DNA of 46,891 nucleotides from Pseudomonadota bacterium (GCA_027624175.1 JAQBXT010000010.1:1-46891), one strand, 5' to 3'; counted from the first letter of the stretch, positions 18,094 to 27,528 are shown. Numbers and translations are program-made. Notes: generated from the letters alone by a model not told the origin.

Positions 18094-18157
18094 TAAATAG
18101 GGACAGACCTCATTATTCTCATTTGCAAATGAGAATAATGAGGTCTGTCCCCATTTA
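18094..18157. repeat. 32-bp near-perfect hairpin element between convergent genes
   Basis: Arms 18094-18125 and 18126-18157 pair with one mismatch and no loop. The outer sequence AAATAGGGACAGACCTCATT is the same as in the element at 10790-10837, but the centre differs (ATTCTCATTTG against TTT). The orn stop TAA (18157-18155) lies in the right arm; the left arm begins 8 bp after the TGA of the dehydrogenase gene. It likely terminates both genes. Confidence 0.85.
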
Positions 18158-18700
18158 AATGGTCATGATGGTCTTGCGGTAGTACTTCAGCTCCTCGATC
18201 GAATCGAGGATGTCGGCGAGCGCTTCGTGCTTGCCTTCCTTCGTCAGGCCCTTGGCGATTTCGGGCTTCCAGCGCTTCACCAGCTCCTTCAGCGTCGACA
18301 CGTCCAGGTTGCGGTAGTGGAAGTAGGTTTCCAGCCGCGGCATCCAGCGCGCTAGGAAGCGGCGGTCCTGGCAGATCGAGTTGCCGCACATGGGCGAAAC
18401 CCCCGCCCCCACGTGCGGCGCGAGGAATTCCAGCATGCGCGCTTCCACCGTCGCCTCGTCCAGGGTCGAGGCCTTCACCTTGTCGATGAGCCTGGACTTG
18501 CCGTGCACGCCCTTGTTCCATGAATCCATCGCCGCCAGCACCTCGTCGGGCTGGCGCAGCACCAGCACCGGGCCCTCGGCGATCACTTCGAGCTGCGCGT
18601 CGGTGACCAGCAGCGCGATTTCGATGATGCGGTCGGAGTCGGGCGTGAGGCCCGTCATCTCCATGTCGATCCAGATCAGGTTGTTCTGGTCCGCCAGCAT
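18155..18700 (-). CDS. orn: Oligoribonuclease
   Basis: A 181-residue DEDDh exonuclease that degrades 2-5-nt RNAs, including pGpG from cyclic-di-GMP breakdown. Catalytic acids are in [37 protein letters not shown] and the C-terminal [20 protein letters not shown] supply the remaining Asp and His residues. The frame is open far upstream to 20236, but that is antisense to the protease gene; ATG 18700 gives the family length. Its start lies 18 bp from the divergent M48 gene, so their promoters must overlap the opposing coding regions. Confidence 0.95.
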   Translation of the reverse strand: MLADQNNLIWIDMEMTGLTPDSDRIIEIALLVTDAQLEVIAEGPVLVLRQPDEVLAAMDSWNKGVHGKSRLIDKVKASTLDEATVEARMLEFLAPHVGAGVSPMCGNSICQDRRFLARWMPRLETYFHYRNLDVSTLKELVKRWKPEIAKGLTKEGKHEALADILDSIEELKYYRKTIMTI

Positions 18701-18718
18701 GACGTATTCTCTCACGGC

Positions 18719-19966
18719 GTGACCAATGCTTTTACCTGGACCTTCCTTGCGGCACTCGCGGCCGCGACGCTGACGCGCCTGTGGCTGGCGCGGCGCCAGG
18801 TGGCGCACGTGCGCGCGCATCGCGGCGCGGTGCCGCCCACCTTCGCCGAGTCCATCGGGCTGCCGGCGCACCAGAACGCGGCCGACTACACGGTGGCCAA
18901 GGTGCGCCTGGGCGTGGCGGACCTTATGATCGGCGTCGCGGCGCTGCTCGCGCTGACGCTGGGCGGCGTGCTGCGCTGGCTGTCCGGGCAATGGGCCGGC
19001 GTGTTCGAGGCGGGCGGCCTGTGGCACGGCGTGGCGCTGGTGGCGAGCGTCGCGCTGCTGCTGTCCGCGCTGGAGCTGCCGCTGTCCGTCGCGCGCACGT
19101 TCGTGGTGGAAGCGCGCTTCGGCTTCAACCGCATGACCCCGGCGCTGTTCCTCGCCGACCTGGCGAAGCACACGCTGCTCGGCGCGGCGCTCGGCCTGCC
19201 GCTGCTGATGCTGGTGTTGTGGCTGATGCAGCGCATGGGCGAATGGTGGTGGCTCACCGTCTGGCTCGCCTGGATGGGATTCAACCTGCTGATCCTGCTG
19301 ATCTACCCGACGTTCATCGCGCCGCTGTTCAACAAGTTCGCGCCGCTCGAGGATCCCGCGCTCGCCGGGCGCATCGACGCGTTGCTCGCGCGCTGCGGCT
19401 TCAGGTCGAAGGGCCTGTACGTGATGGACGGTTCGCGGCGCTCGGCGCACGGCAATGCCTATTTCACCGGCTTCGGCGCGGCCAAGCGCATCGTGTTCTT
19501 CGACACGCTGCTCTCGCGCCTCGCGCCCGCGGAAGTGGAGGCAGTGCTGGCGCACGAGCTGGGCCACTTCCGTCGCCACCATGTCTGGAAGCGCATCACG
19601 CTGCTGTTCGCCCTGTCGCTCGCCCTGTTGTGGGTGCTCGGGCGCCTGATCGGCGAGCCCTGGTTCTACGACGGCCTGAATGCGGGCGCGCCCGGCGCGG
19701 CGACCGGACTGCTGCTGTTCGTGCTGGTGCTGCCGGTGTTCACCTTCTTCCTGCAGCCCTTCACCAGCCTGTATTCGCGCAAGCACGAGTTCGAAGCCGA
19801 CGCGTACGCAGCTGCGCATGCCAGCGCCGCCGAGCTGGTCAAGGCGCTGGTGAAGCTGTACCGGGACAACGCGGCCACGCTCACGCCGGACCCGCTGCAT
19901 TCGGCGTTCTACGACTCGCATCCGCCCGCCGCCACGCGCATCGCGCGGCTGCAGGCCAGTTCCTAG
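18719..19966 (+). CDS. Ste24-like M48 family metalloprotease
   Basis: A 415-residue inner-membrane zinc protease related to CAAX prenyl protease Ste24. The zinc site is [13 protein letters not shown] (HExxH form) near residue 280, with the third ligand in [14 protein letters not shown] near 360. Five to seven membrane helices precede and surround it, and the N-terminal CAAX-protease domain is visible through [20 protein letters not shown]. Start is GTG 18719 with no obvious Shine-Dalgarno; I see no in-frame ATG before the first helix. Likely role is membrane protein quality control. Confidence 0.9.
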   Translation: MTNAFTWTFLAALAAATLTRLWLARRQVAHVRAHRGAVPPTFAESIGLPAHQNAADYTVAKVRLGVADLMIGVAALLALTLGGVLRWLSGQWAGVFEAGGLWHGVALVASVALLLSALELPLSVARTFVVEARFGFNRMTPALFLADLAKHTLLGAALGLPLLMLVLWLMQRMGEWWWLTVWLAWMGFNLLILLIYPTFIAPLFNKFAPLEDPALAGRIDALLARCGFRSKGLYVMDGSRRSAHGNAYFTGFGAAKRIVFFDTLLSRLAPAEVEAVLAHELGHFRRHHVWKRITLLFALSLALLWVLGRLIGEPWFYDGLNAGAPGAATGLLLFVLVLPVFTFFLQPFTSLYSRKHEFEADAYAAAHASAAELVKALVKLYRDNAATLTPDPLHSAFYDSHPPAATRIARLQASS

Positions 19967-19975
19967 GAGGGGGCC

Positions 19976-20305
19976 ATGGAAACGCTTGCCAAACGCAAGT
20001 GCAGGCCCTGCGAGGGCGGCGCGCCCGCCTACAGCGCGCAGCAGGCGGGCGACCTGCTGAAACAACTCAAAGGCTGGATCCTCGAGGACGGCAAGCTGGT
20101 GAAGCTCTACCCGTTCGGCAATTACCACCACACCATGGCGTTCGTGAACGCGCTGGCCTGGATCTCGCACCGCGAGGATCACCATCCCGACCTCGCCGTG
20201 GGCTACAACCAGTGCCGCGTCACCTACTGGACGCACGCCGTCGGCGGGCTGTCGGAAAACGATTTCATCTGCGCGGCGAAATGCGACGCGCTGTTCGAGC
20301 TCTAG
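19976..20305 (+). CDS. phhB: 4a-hydroxytetrahydrobiopterin dehydratase (PCD/DCoH)
   Basis: A 109-residue pterin-4a-carbinolamine dehydratase: [28 protein letters not shown], then [26 protein letters not shown]. The histidines in HREDHHPD are the catalytic set. It dehydrates the pterin formed by phenylalanine hydroxylase, or acts in molybdopterin-related chemistry when phhA is absent; no phhA is in the window. AGGAGG precedes the ATG. Confidence 0.93.
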   Translation: METLAKRKCRPCEGGAPAYSAQQAGDLLKQLKGWILEDGKLVKLYPFGNYHHTMAFVNALAWISHREDHHPDLAVGYNQCRVTYWTHAVGGLSENDFICAAKCDALFEL

Positions 20306-20607
20306 CCCTGCGCGTCTTCAGCTCATACGACCTGTCCGCCGCGCACCATGCGCGCAACCTGCTGGAGGCCGAGGGCATCCCGGCCGAAGTGCGCAACGAG
20401 CGCCTGGGCTCCGCCATGGGCGAGCTGCCGCCGGCCGAGTGCCAGGTGGAGGTATGGGTCATCGACGGGGCGGATGCCGAACGCGCCGAGCGCCTGCTGC
20501 GCGAAGGCGTGCCGGTGCGCGGCGCGCCCTGGATCTGCGGCGGCTGCAGCGAGCGCCTGGAGCCGCAATTCACCCAGTGCTGGCATTGCGGCGCGCTGCG
20601 CCGCTAG
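20281..20607 (+). CDS. DUF2007 protein with C-terminal zinc ribbon
   Basis: A 108-residue protein. Residues about 10-80 match the DUF2007 (PII-like fold) pattern: [30 protein letters not shown], then [22 protein letters not shown] four-cysteine ribbon [19 protein letters not shown] ends the protein. ATG 20281 overlaps the dehydratase gene by 25 bases; no later ATG precedes the domain. Its TAG shares the CTAG at 20604-20607 with the convergent CobD-like gene. Function unknown. Confidence 0.78.
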   Translation: MRRAVRALALRVFSSYDLSAAHHARNLLEAEGIPAEVRNERLGSAMGELPPAECQVEVWVIDGADAERAERLLREGVPVRGAPWICGGCSERLEPQFTQCWHCGALRR

Positions 20608-21509
20608 AAGATGCGCGCGAGGCCGAGCAGCAGGATCAGGAATATCCACACCACCAGGGCGCGCCATACCAGCCCGACCAGGCTGTCCAGGAACGGGCCG
20701 TCGGCCGTGTCGCCCACGCCCAGCTCGGGCCGCACCTCCACCCCATCGATCGCCGTAAGCGGCATGCCCAGGCGTACGCCCATCGCGCCCGCGGCCGCGG
20801 CGAGCACCACGCCGGCGTCGGGATCGGGCCAGCCCGGCGCCTGTGTACGCCAGCAGTAGATCGCGTCCTCGAAATCCCCGACCACGGCGAACGACGCCGC
20901 GGTGAGGCGCGCCGCGGGCCACTCCAGCGCGCGGTAGACGCGCTCGGCGCTGTCGCCGAACGCGCCCAGGCCGCGCCAGCGCCGGCGCAGGAAGAGCGCC
21001 AGGCGGTACAGGATGGCGCCGCTCGGGCCGGGCAGCAGGACGAACCAGAACAGCACGCCAAACACGTGCTGGTGCGAAGCGACCAGCGCCTCCTCCAGCG
21101 CGAGGCGGATCACCTCCTCGCGGCTGCGGTGCTGTGCCGGCTCGCCGCGCCAGGCGCCAATCAGCTCGCGCGCACGGTCCACGTCCCCGGCGCGGATCGC
21201 CATCTGCAGGTCGGTGAAGTAGTGGCTGAACTGGCGGAAGCCGAGCGTCAGGTACAGCGCGACGACGTTGAAGGCGAGCGCGAGCAGCGGGCTGACCCAG
21301 AGCAGCGCGTAGTACAAGGCGAGCGAAGCCGCGAGCGCCGGCAGGACCGCCACCAGCCAGGCGATGGTGCCCTGGCGCGAGGCGCCGGCGTTGAAAGAAC
21401 GCTCCGGCCAGTTGGCCCAGCGCGCCAGCAGCGCGAAGTACGCCTTGCGATCGCCCAGCGGACGCCATTGCTCCAGCGCCAGCGCCGCAACGATGGCGAG
21501 CAGGCTCAT
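20604..21509 (-). CDS. CobD/CbiB-family membrane protein
   Basis: A 301-residue polytopic protein of the CobD/CbiB family (adenosylcobinamide-phosphate synthesis in true CbiB), recognisable from ALALEQWRPL at the start, the helices around LYYALLWVSPLLALAFNVVALYL, FWFVLLPGPSGAILYRLA, and AFAVVGDFEDAIYCWRTQ-like ASFAVVGDFEDAIYCW. No other cobalamin gene is nearby, so it may be the divergent, regulatory AmpE-like paralogue common in betaproteobacteria rather than a B12 enzyme. Its start overlaps the Nudix stop by four bases. Confidence 0.8.
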   Translation of the reverse strand: MSLLAIVAALALEQWRPLGDRKAYFALLARWANWPERSFNAGASRQGTIAWLVAVLPALAASLALYYALLWVSPLLALAFNVVALYLTLGFRQFSHYFTDLQMAIRAGDVDRARELIGAWRGEPAQHRSREEVIRLALEEALVASHQHVFGVLFWFVLLPGPSGAILYRLALFLRRRWRGLGAFGDSAERVYRALEWPAARLTAASFAVVGDFEDAIYCWRTQAPGWPDPDAGVVLAAAAGAMGVRLGMPLTAIDGVEVRPELGVGDTADGPFLDSLVGLVWRALVVWIFLILLLGLARIF

Positions 21510-22150
21510 CGCACGCCCGCCGACTGCAGCAGGTGGCGGTACAGGTTGACCAGCATCCCGGCAGTGGCGCCCCAGATGTAGTGCTCGCCGTACGGGATGG
21601 CGAAATAGTGCACGGTGCGGCCCTGGAACTCGCGCGCGTGCCGCTGGTGGTTGGCAGGGTCGAGCAGGAAGGACAGGGGTACCTCGAAGGCCGCGTCGAC
21701 CTCGTGCGCGTCCAGGCGCAGCTCGAACGGCGGCGACACCAGCGCCACCACCGGCGTGATGCGAAAACCGGTGCGCGTGTGGTAATCGGACAGCTTGCCC
21801 AGCAGCTCGATGCGCTGCGCGTCGAGGCCGATCTCCTCGCGCGTCTCGCGCAGCGCGGTGGCCTCGGCGTTGCCGTCGCCCGGCTCCACGCGCCCGCCGG
21901 GGAAGCTGATCTGGCCCGAGTGCTCCCGCAGGTGCGCGGTGCGGCGCGTCAGCAGCACCGTCAGCGCCTCCGGCCGCGCCACGATCGGCACCAGGACCGA
22001 CGCGGGTTTGCGCGCCGCCCCTGCGCGCCCGGCGCCGGTCCCCTGGTCGCCATACAGCGTTTCCCCCGGGGTGCCCGCACTGGAGAAGTGGCGGCGCAGC
22101 CAGGACGCGTCCAGCTCGATCGGATTGTCGTCGATCAGCGTCGCCCGCAT
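21506..22150 (-). CDS. Nudix CoA pyrophosphatase (NudL-like)
   Basis: A 214-residue Nudix hydrolase. The CoA-specific signature LLTRRTAHLREHSGQISFPGG precedes the Nudix box GGRVEPGD...ATALRETREEIGL. The family splits CoA and acyl-CoA into 4'-phosphopantetheine and 3',5'-ADP. The first 45 residues are a poorly conserved leader. It heads a two-gene unit with the CobD-like gene (4-base overlap) and diverges from the small exported protein. Confidence 0.88.
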   Translation of the reverse strand: MRATLIDDNPIELDASWLRRHFSSAGTPGETLYGDQGTGAGRAGAARKPASVLVPIVARPEALTVLLTRRTAHLREHSGQISFPGGRVEPGDGNAEATALRETREEIGLDAQRIELLGKLSDYHTRTGFRITPVVALVSPPFELRLDAHEVDAAFEVPLSFLLDPANHQRHAREFQGRTVHYFAIPYGEHYIWGATAGMLVNLYRHLLQSAGVR

Positions 22151-22237
22151 GTGGAATGTTGTCCCGTCGGCACCTGTTAGCTATCCAGCCCGGATGATAA
22201 TGCGTCCAGGCCCACCAACCCGACTAAGGAGTACGCA

Positions 22238-22480
22238 ATGAAGAAACTTGCCATGTTCGCCGCGCTGGCCTTTGCCAGCACCGCGGCCTTCGCCTTTCAC
22301 TGCCCCGCCGACATGAAAAAGATCGACGCCGCCCTGGCGAAGAAGCCGGCACTCTCCGCCCAGGAGATGAGCGAGGTGCAGAAGTATCGCGCCGAGGGCG
22401 AGGCATTCCACAAGGGCGGCAAGCACCAGGACTCGGTGGACACGCTGGCCAAGGCGATGAAGATCCTGAACGTCAAGTAG
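22238..22480 (+). CDS. Small exported protein, unknown function
   Basis: An 80-residue precursor with a clear signal peptide, MKKLAMFAALAFASTAAFA, and likely cleavage before FHCPADM. The mature 60 residues are charged and helical (KKIDAALAKKPALSAQEMSEVQ...RAEGEAFHKGGKHQDSVDTLAKAMKIL) with one cysteine; the C-terminal half resembles a single tetratricopeptide-like helical hairpin. AAGGAG precedes the ATG, GATAAT at 22194-22199 may be its -10, and an intrinsic terminator follows at 22501. I do not recognise the family by name. Confidence 0.78.
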   Translation: MKKLAMFAALAFASTAAFAFHCPADMKKIDAALAKKPALSAQEMSEVQKYRAEGEAFHKGGKHQDSVDTLAKAMKILNVK

Positions 22481-22500
22481 CGTCCGGCAGAGAGCAAATG

Positions 22501-22530
22501 AAAACGCCGCCCACGGGCGGCGTTTTCTTT
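22501..22530 (+). terminator. Intrinsic terminator after the small exported protein
   Basis: AAAACGCCGCCC (22501-22512) pairs with GGGCGGCGTTTT (22515-22526), then CTTT follows. A GC-rich stem with A and T tails, able to work on both strands. Confidence 0.85.
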
Positions 22531-22536
22531 CAGATG

Positions 22537-22564
22537 CGTAGGGTGGGCCCCGGCCCACCCTACG
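22537..22564. repeat. CGTAGGGTGGGCC palindrome at the quinone oxidoreductase stop
   Basis: Arms 22537-22549 and 22552-22564 form a perfect 13-bp stem with a 2-nt loop. The minus-strand TAG stop of the quinone oxidoreductase (22562-22560) lies inside the arm. GTAGGGTGGG palindromes are a familiar type of dispersed intergenic element in bacterial genomes; only this copy is in the window. Confidence 0.7.
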
Positions 22565-23531
22565 GCAGCAGAATCACCGAACCGGTGGTCTTGCGCCCCT
22601 CCAGGTCGCGGTGCGCCTGCGCCGCGTCGGTGAGCTTGTAGCGCGCCGTGGTCTCGATTTTCACCTTGCCGGACTGCACGATGTCGAACAACGCCTTGGA
22701 GCGCTCGACCAGGTCTCTGCGGCTCGCGATGTAGGTCCCGAGCGTCGGGCGCGTGACATAGAGCGAGCCCTTGGCCGATAGTACTCCCAGGTTCATCGGC
22801 GCCACCGGGCCAGAGGCGTTACCGAAGGTCACCATCAGGCCGCGCGGCTGCAGGCAATCCAGCGAGCCTTCCCAGGTCGCCTTGCCGACACCGTCGTAAA
22901 CCACCGGCACGCCCTTGCCGCCGGTGATCGCCTTCACCTTCTCGACGAAATTTTCCGTGGTGTAGTTGATCACGTGATCGGCGCCGTGCGCCTTGGCGAG
23001 CGCCATCTTCTCCGCGGAGCCGGCCGTGGCGATGGTGGTAACGCCAAGCGCCTTCAGCCATTGGCAGGCGATCAGGCCGACGCCGCCGGCGGCAGCGTGC
23101 CACAGCACCGTGTCGCCCTTTTTCACCGAGTAGGTGCTGAAAATGAGGTAGTGGACGGTAAGGCCCTTCAGCAGCATCGAGGCCGCCTGCTCGTCGGTGA
23201 TGCCCTGCGGCAGTTTCACCATGCGATCGGCCGGCACCACGCGCTGCTCGCAGTAGGACCCCAACAGGCCGGTGTAGGTGATGCGGTCGCCCGCTTTCAG
23301 ATCCGTCACGCCCGCCCCCACCGCTTCCACGAGGCCCGTGCCCTCGTTGCCAGCAGTCTGCGGCAACTGCATCGGATACAGCCCGGAGCGCTGGTAGGTA
23401 TCGACGAAATTGACACCGATCGCCGTGTGGCGGATGCGCACCTGTCCCTGCCCCGGTGCGCCCACCTCGACATCCTCGTACTGCAGCACTTCGGGTCCGC
23501 CGGTCTTGTGGAATCTCACTGCCTTGGTCAT
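22560..23531 (-). CDS. NADPH:quinone oxidoreductase (QorA-like)
   Basis: A 323-residue zinc-free medium-chain dehydrogenase of the zeta-crystallin/QOR type: MTKAVRFHKTGGPEVLQYED at the start, GVNFVDTYQRSGLY, GNEGTGLVEAVG, the Rossmann motif HAAAGGVGLIACQWLKALG near residue 150 and GKGVPVVYDGVGKATW. No structural-zinc cysteine cluster is present. It reduces quinones with NADPH. ATG 23531 has GGAG upstream; the extra frame back to 23588 would overlap the PhaM gene. The final codon and stop come from the palindrome at 22537-22564. Confidence 0.9.
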   Translation of the reverse strand: MTKAVRFHKTGGPEVLQYEDVEVGAPGQGQVRIRHTAIGVNFVDTYQRSGLYPMQLPQTAGNEGTGLVEAVGAGVTDLKAGDRITYTGLLGSYCEQRVVPADRMVKLPQGITDEQAASMLLKGLTVHYLIFSTYSVKKGDTVLWHAAAGGVGLIACQWLKALGVTTIATAGSAEKMALAKAHGADHVINYTTENFVEKVKAITGGKGVPVVYDGVGKATWEGSLDCLQPRGLMVTFGNASGPVAPMNLGVLSAKGSLYVTRPTLGTYIASRRDLVERSKALFDIVQSGKVKIETTARYKLTDAAQAHRDLEGRKTTGSVILLP

Positions 23532-23559
23532 CGTGATGCACTCCTCGTTGAAATTGGAT

Positions 23560-23967
23560 TCAGTCCTTGGTCTTTTTCGGTTTACCACGCTTGCCTGGCG
23601 CGACCGGTTCGTCCGGCGGCGGCACGTTGCCCGCCATCGCCTGCTGCATCGCGGCCCACGGCCACAGCAGGTTGCCGGCTGCGGTATTGGCGCCCGCCGC
23701 GGCGAAATCCGCCAGCGCGGCCTCGCTGCCGCCGGCGCGCATCGCCACCAGGGCGGCGCGCTGCACTTCGAGCCCCTGGATAGCGAACCGTACCATGTTG
23801 AGGTTCATCGACAGCCATGCCTCCACGGATTTGAGGTCGGCGACGCGCTTTTCCACCTCTTTCGGGTCGAAGGTGGGCATCGCCATGCCCGGCACCGGCA
23901 GGCCGAGCGGCCCCCAGAGGCGGCGGAAGATCTCGAACGGATCCTGGGGCGGTGTCTGCTCAGCCAT
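23560..23967 (-). CDS. phaM: PhaM-like polyhydroxybutyrate granule protein
   Basis: A 135-residue protein similar to PhaM: a DPFEIFRRLWGPLGLPVPGMAMPTFDP segment, then a helical DLKSVEAWLSMNLNMVRFAIQGLEVQRAAL stretch, and a lysine-rich tail (GKRGKPKKTKD). In Ralstonia-type bacteria PhaM activates PHB synthase and its basic tail ties granules to DNA. I prefer ATG 23967 (GGAG six bases upstream); ATG 23985 would overlap the patatin stop as ATGA. It lies directly behind the patatin-like lipase gene, consistent with a polymer-storage role. Confidence 0.78.
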   Translation of the reverse strand: MAEQTPPQDPFEIFRRLWGPLGLPVPGMAMPTFDPKEVEKRVADLKSVEAWLSMNLNMVRFAIQGLEVQRAALVAMRAGGSEAALADFAAAGANTAAGNLLWPWAAMQQAMAGNVPPPDEPVAPGKRGKPKKTKD

Positions 23968-23981
23968 GTTCGCTCCGTCGG

Positions 23982-25154
23982 TCATTTGAAGAATTCCTGC
24001 ACCTCGGACTCGCGCGCCAGGGTGTCCTGGTAGCCCAGGTCGATCAGCGCCCGGCAGAAAGACTCCTCGAACAGGAGGTAGCTCGCCAGGTTGGAACCCG
24101 CGCGCGACAGCGCGCCGGTCGGGCGCAGGATGAAGCGTACGCTGCGCGGCAGGTCGTGGATGAAGCGCGTGGCGATGCGCTCGATCGGCTGCGACGGGGT
24201 GATGAACAGGACCTTCACCGGACGCAGCATGAGGTTGGAGCCTTCGAGCTTTTCCTTCGGGATCAGCCCGACAGTGCGGTTGATGCGCTCCAGGCGCTCG
24301 ATATCCACCGCCAGGCTGTCGAGAAAGATGGAATTGAGCGCATGGCCCGCGATCTGCGCGAGCGATGGGTAGATATTTGAGCGTGCGCGCACCTGGTCGC
24401 GGCTCTGGCGTCCGGTGCCGACGATGAGCACGCGGTCGGCGCCGAGGTGCAGCGCCGGGCTCACCGGGGCGATCTGGCGCATCGAGCCGTCGCCGAAGTA
24501 CTCGCGGTGCAGCTTCACCGCGGGAAAGATGAATGGCAGCGAGGCGGAGGCAAGCAGGTACTCCTGTTTCAGCACCACCGCGGCGCCGATGCGCTGGTTG
24601 CGTTCCCAGCCTTCCAGTCCCGAGCCCCCCTGGAAAAAGGACACGCTCTGGCCGGAGGTGTAGCCCGAGGCAGTGACGCACACCGCGTACAGCGCACCCG
24701 CGTCGATGTTTTCCTGGATGCGCTCGAACGGCAGGCTGTGCGCCAGCATGTCGCGCAGGGGCGAGTTGTCCAGCAGCGAGGCCGGGTTGCTGCGCGACAG
24801 CCATATCATCGCGGCAAACCAGCGCGCACCGCTGCGCATGATGCTCGGCGCATCGGTGCGGTACACGTGCTCGCAGCGCATGTGCTCCCACACTTCGAGC
24901 AGGTTGGCCACCGCGCGCGGGAAGTCGTCGGCATACACCGCCAGCGTTGCCGCATTGATCGCCCCTGCCGAGGTGCCGCACAGGATCGGGAACGGGTTGC
25001 GCACCGGATTGCCGAGGATGTCGCGCACCGCCTTCACCACGCCCACCTGGTACGCGGCGCGCGCGCCGCCGCCGGTCAGCACCAGGCCGGCGCGCGGCTT
25101 GGCGCGAGCCTGCGGCAGGGCCGTCACTTCGCTCGCGCCCGCGCTGCTCGCCAT
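23982..25154 (-). CDS. Patatin-like phospholipase/PHB depolymerase-like hydrolase
   Basis: A 390-residue patatin-domain hydrolase. The oxyanion-hole GLVLTGGGARAAYQVG lies near residue 25, the nucleophile motif GTSAG near 60 and the catalytic Asp in YFGDGSMRQ near 200; together they form the Ser-Asp dyad. A DUF3336-like lid is absent. Some patatin-family proteins act as intracellular PHB depolymerases in betaproteobacteria; phospholipase activity is the alternative. It sits 5 bases after maeB and just before phaM, so all three are probably one transcript. Confidence 0.85.
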   Translation of the reverse strand: MASSAGASEVTALPQARAKPRAGLVLTGGGARAAYQVGVVKAVRDILGNPVRNPFPILCGTSAGAINAATLAVYADDFPRAVANLLEVWEHMRCEHVYRTDAPSIMRSGARWFAAMIWLSRSNPASLLDNSPLRDMLAHSLPFERIQENIDAGALYAVCVTASGYTSGQSVSFFQGGSGLEGWERNQRIGAAVVLKQEYLLASASLPFIFPAVKLHREYFGDGSMRQIAPVSPALHLGADRVLIVGTGRQSRDQVRARSNIYPSLAQIAGHALNSIFLDSLAVDIERLERINRTVGLIPKEKLEGSNLMLRPVKVLFITPSQPIERIATRFIHDLPRSVRFILRPTGALSRAGSNLASYLLFEESFCRALIDLGYQDTLARESEVQEFFK

Positions 25155-25159
25155 GGCCT

Positions 25160-27460
25160 CTAGAACAGGCTCGGCTCCACGCCGGCGCGCGGCGCGTTTG
25201 CGTCCACCACCGTAAGCGCGGTCATGTTGACGACACGCCGCACCGTTGCCGACGGCGTGAGGATGTGCGCCGCGCGCGCCGCGCCGAGCAGGATCGGGCC
25301 GATGGTGACGCCGTCGCCCGCCGCGGTCTTGAGCAGGTTGAAGGCGATGTTGGCGGCATCGAGCGTCGGCATGATGAGCAGGTTGGCCGGGCCCCTGAGG
25401 CGCGAGTTCGGAAATACCTTGAGCCGGATTTCCTCCGACAGCGCGGCGTCGCCGTGCATCTCCCCTTCGACCTCCAGGTCCGGGGCACGCTCCTGCAGGA
25501 CGGCGAGCGCGCTCTGCATCTTGCGCGCGGACGCCAGGTCGAGCGAGCCGAAATTCGAGGCCGAGAGCAGCGCCACCTTCGGCACCTGGCCAAAGCGGCG
25601 CACTGCCTCGGCGGCGAGGATGGTCATCTCGGCCACGTGCTCGGCGTCCGGATCCGGCGTGACGTAGGTATCGCAGATGAACACCGTGCGGTTGGGCATC
25701 ACAAGCGCATTCATGGCGGCGTAATGGCGCACGCCAGGCTGCAGCCCGATCACCTGGTCGATGTAGTGCAGGTGCAGCGCATGCGTGCCGAAGGTGCCGC
25801 ACAGCATGCCGTCGGCCTCGCCCTTGACCATGAGCATCGCGCCGATCAGCGTATTGCGGCGGCGCATTTCCACTTTGGCGTACTCCGGCGAGACGCCTTT
25901 CCTTTCCACCAGCTGGTGGTAACTGCTCCAGTAGTCGCGGTAGCGCGGGTCAGCCTCCGGATTGACCAGGTCGAAGTCGCGGCCCGCCTTGATGCGCAGG
26001 CCGAGCCGCTCGATGCGCTGCTCGACCACCGGCGGGCGGCCGATCAGTACCGGCTGCGCCATGCCCTCGTCCACCACGATCTGCACTCCGCGCAACACGC
26101 GCTCGTCCTCGCCCTCCGCGTACACCACGCGCTTGGGCCGGGCCTTCGCCGCGGCAAACAGCGGCTTCATGATCAGGCCCGAGTGGTACACGAACTGCGC
26201 CAGCGACTCGCGATAGGCGCCCAGGTCGGCGATCGGCCGCGTGGCGACGCCCGATTCCATCGCCGCCTGCGCGACTGCCGGTGCGACGCGCGCGATGAGG
26301 CGCGGGTCGAACGGCCGGGGAATCAGGTACTCGGGCCCGAAGCTGATGGTCTCGATGCCGTAGGCCAGCGCCACCTGCTCGGAGGTCTCGGCCTGCGCCA
26401 GTTCCGCGATGGCGCGCACCGCGGCAAGTTCCATTTCCGTGGTGATGGTGGTGGCGCCGACATCCAGCGCGCCGCGAAAGATGAACGGGAAGCACAGCAC
26501 GTTGTTCACCTGATTCGGATAGTCCGAGCGTCCGGTGGCGATGACGCAGTCGGGCCGCGCCGCCTTGGCCAGCTCCGGCCGGATCTCGGGTTCCGGATTG
26601 GCGAGCGCGAGGATCAGCGGCCGTGCGCCCATCTTCTTCACCATCTCGGGCTTGAGCACGCCGCCCGCGGACAGGCCGAGGAACACGTCCGCCCCGGCGA
26701 TCACGTCATCCAGCTTGCGCGCCTTGGTGTCCCTGGCGTAGCGCGCCTTGTCGGGGTCCATTTCCTCCTTGCGGCCCCGGTACACGACGCCCTTGATGTC
26801 GGTGACCGTGATGTTGTCGAGCGGCATGCCCATTTTCACCAGCAGGTCGAGGCAGGCGAGCGCCGCGGCGCCCGCACCCGAGGCCACCAGCTTCACCCGC
26901 GTGAGATCCTTGCCCACCACCTTCAGGCCGTTCAGCACCGCGGCACCGACGGTGATGGCGGTGCCGTGCTGGTCATCATGGAACACGGGAATGCTCATTC
27001 GTTCGCGCAGCTTGCGCTCGACGATGAAGCATTCCGGCGCCTTGATATCCTCGAGGTTGATGCCGCCGAAGGTCGGCTCGAGGCTGGCGATGATCTCGAC
27101 CAGCCGCTCCGGGTCGCGCTCGTTGATCTCGAGGTCGAAGCAATCGATGCCGGCGAATTTCTTGAACAGCACCGCCTTGCCCTCCATCACCGGCTTCGCG
27201 GCCAGCGGCCCGATCGCGCCCAGGCCGAGCACCGCGGTGCCGTTGGTGATCACCGCGATCAGGTTGGCGCGCGAGGTCAGCTCCATCGCCTGCGCCGGAT
27301 CGCGCAGGATCTCCTCGCAGGCCGCCGCCACGCCGGGCGAATAGGCCAGCCCCAGGTCGCGCTGGCTGGTGAGCTGCTTGATCGGGAGGATCGAAATCTT
27401 CCCGGGGCGCGGCAGGCGGTGATACTCGAGTGCGTCCTGCTTGAGCTGCTCGTCCACCAT
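25160..27460 (-). CDS. maeB: NADP-dependent malic enzyme, MaeB type
   Basis: A 766-residue two-part protein. Residues 1-420 are the malic enzyme ([62 protein letters not shown], and the NADP-binding [18 protein letters not shown]); residues 430-766 are a phosphotransacetylase-like domain that in MaeB mediates acetyl-CoA regulation rather than catalysis. It converts malate to pyruvate and CO2, giving NADPH for PHB synthesis. GAGGAGG precedes ATG 27460, and a TATAAT box lies at 27489-27484 on this strand. Confidence 0.95.
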   Translation of the reverse strand: MVDEQLKQDALEYHRLPRPGKISILPIKQLTSQRDLGLAYSPGVAAACEEILRDPAQAMELTSRANLIAVITNGTAVLGLGAIGPLAAKPVMEGKAVLFKKFAGIDCFDLEINERDPERLVEIIASLEPTFGGINLEDIKAPECFIVERKLRERMSIPVFHDDQHGTAITVGAAVLNGLKVVGKDLTRVKLVASGAGAAALACLDLLVKMGMPLDNITVTDIKGVVYRGRKEEMDPDKARYARDTKARKLDDVIAGADVFLGLSAGGVLKPEMVKKMGARPLILALANPEPEIRPELAKAARPDCVIATGRSDYPNQVNNVLCFPFIFRGALDVGATTITTEMELAAVRAIAELAQAETSEQVALAYGIETISFGPEYLIPRPFDPRLIARVAPAVAQAAMESGVATRPIADLGAYRESLAQFVYHSGLIMKPLFAAAKARPKRVVYAEGEDERVLRGVQIVVDEGMAQPVLIGRPPVVEQRIERLGLRIKAGRDFDLVNPEADPRYRDYWSSYHQLVERKGVSPEYAKVEMRRRNTLIGAMLMVKGEADGMLCGTFGTHALHLHYIDQVIGLQPGVRHYAAMNALVMPNRTVFICDTYVTPDPDAEHVAEMTILAAEAVRRFGQVPKVALLSASNFGSLDLASARKMQSALAVLQERAPDLEVEGEMHGDAALSEEIRLKVFPNSRLRGPANLLIMPTLDAANIAFNLLKTAAGDGVTIGPILLGAARAAHILTPSATVRRVVNMTALTVVDANAPRAGVEPSLF

Positions 27461-27483
27461 TGCCTCCTCGACGCAGGGAAAAA

Positions 27484-27507
27484 TTATAGCAACCTGTCCG
27501 TATAATC
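27484..27507. promoter_or_regulatory. Divergent -10 boxes for maeB and the aminotransferase
   Basis: Within the 68-bp gap, TATAAT reads leftward at 27489-27484 and TATAAT reads rightward at 27502-27507. Each would start transcription about 15-17 bases before its gene. Neither has a good -35, so activators may be needed, and the two promoters should exclude each other. Confidence 0.45.
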
Positions 27508-27528
27508 GGCCGCTCCGGCTCGCACTCC

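Noticed and set aside
20604-21509. Cobalamin biosynthesis locus
   Set aside because: Only one CobD/CbiB-family gene is present, with no cob/cbi neighbours and no cobalamin riboswitch seen upstream.
25265-27505. 746-codon plus-strand frame opposite maeB
   Set aside because: Antisense shadow; His/Arg/Gln-rich with no family signature.
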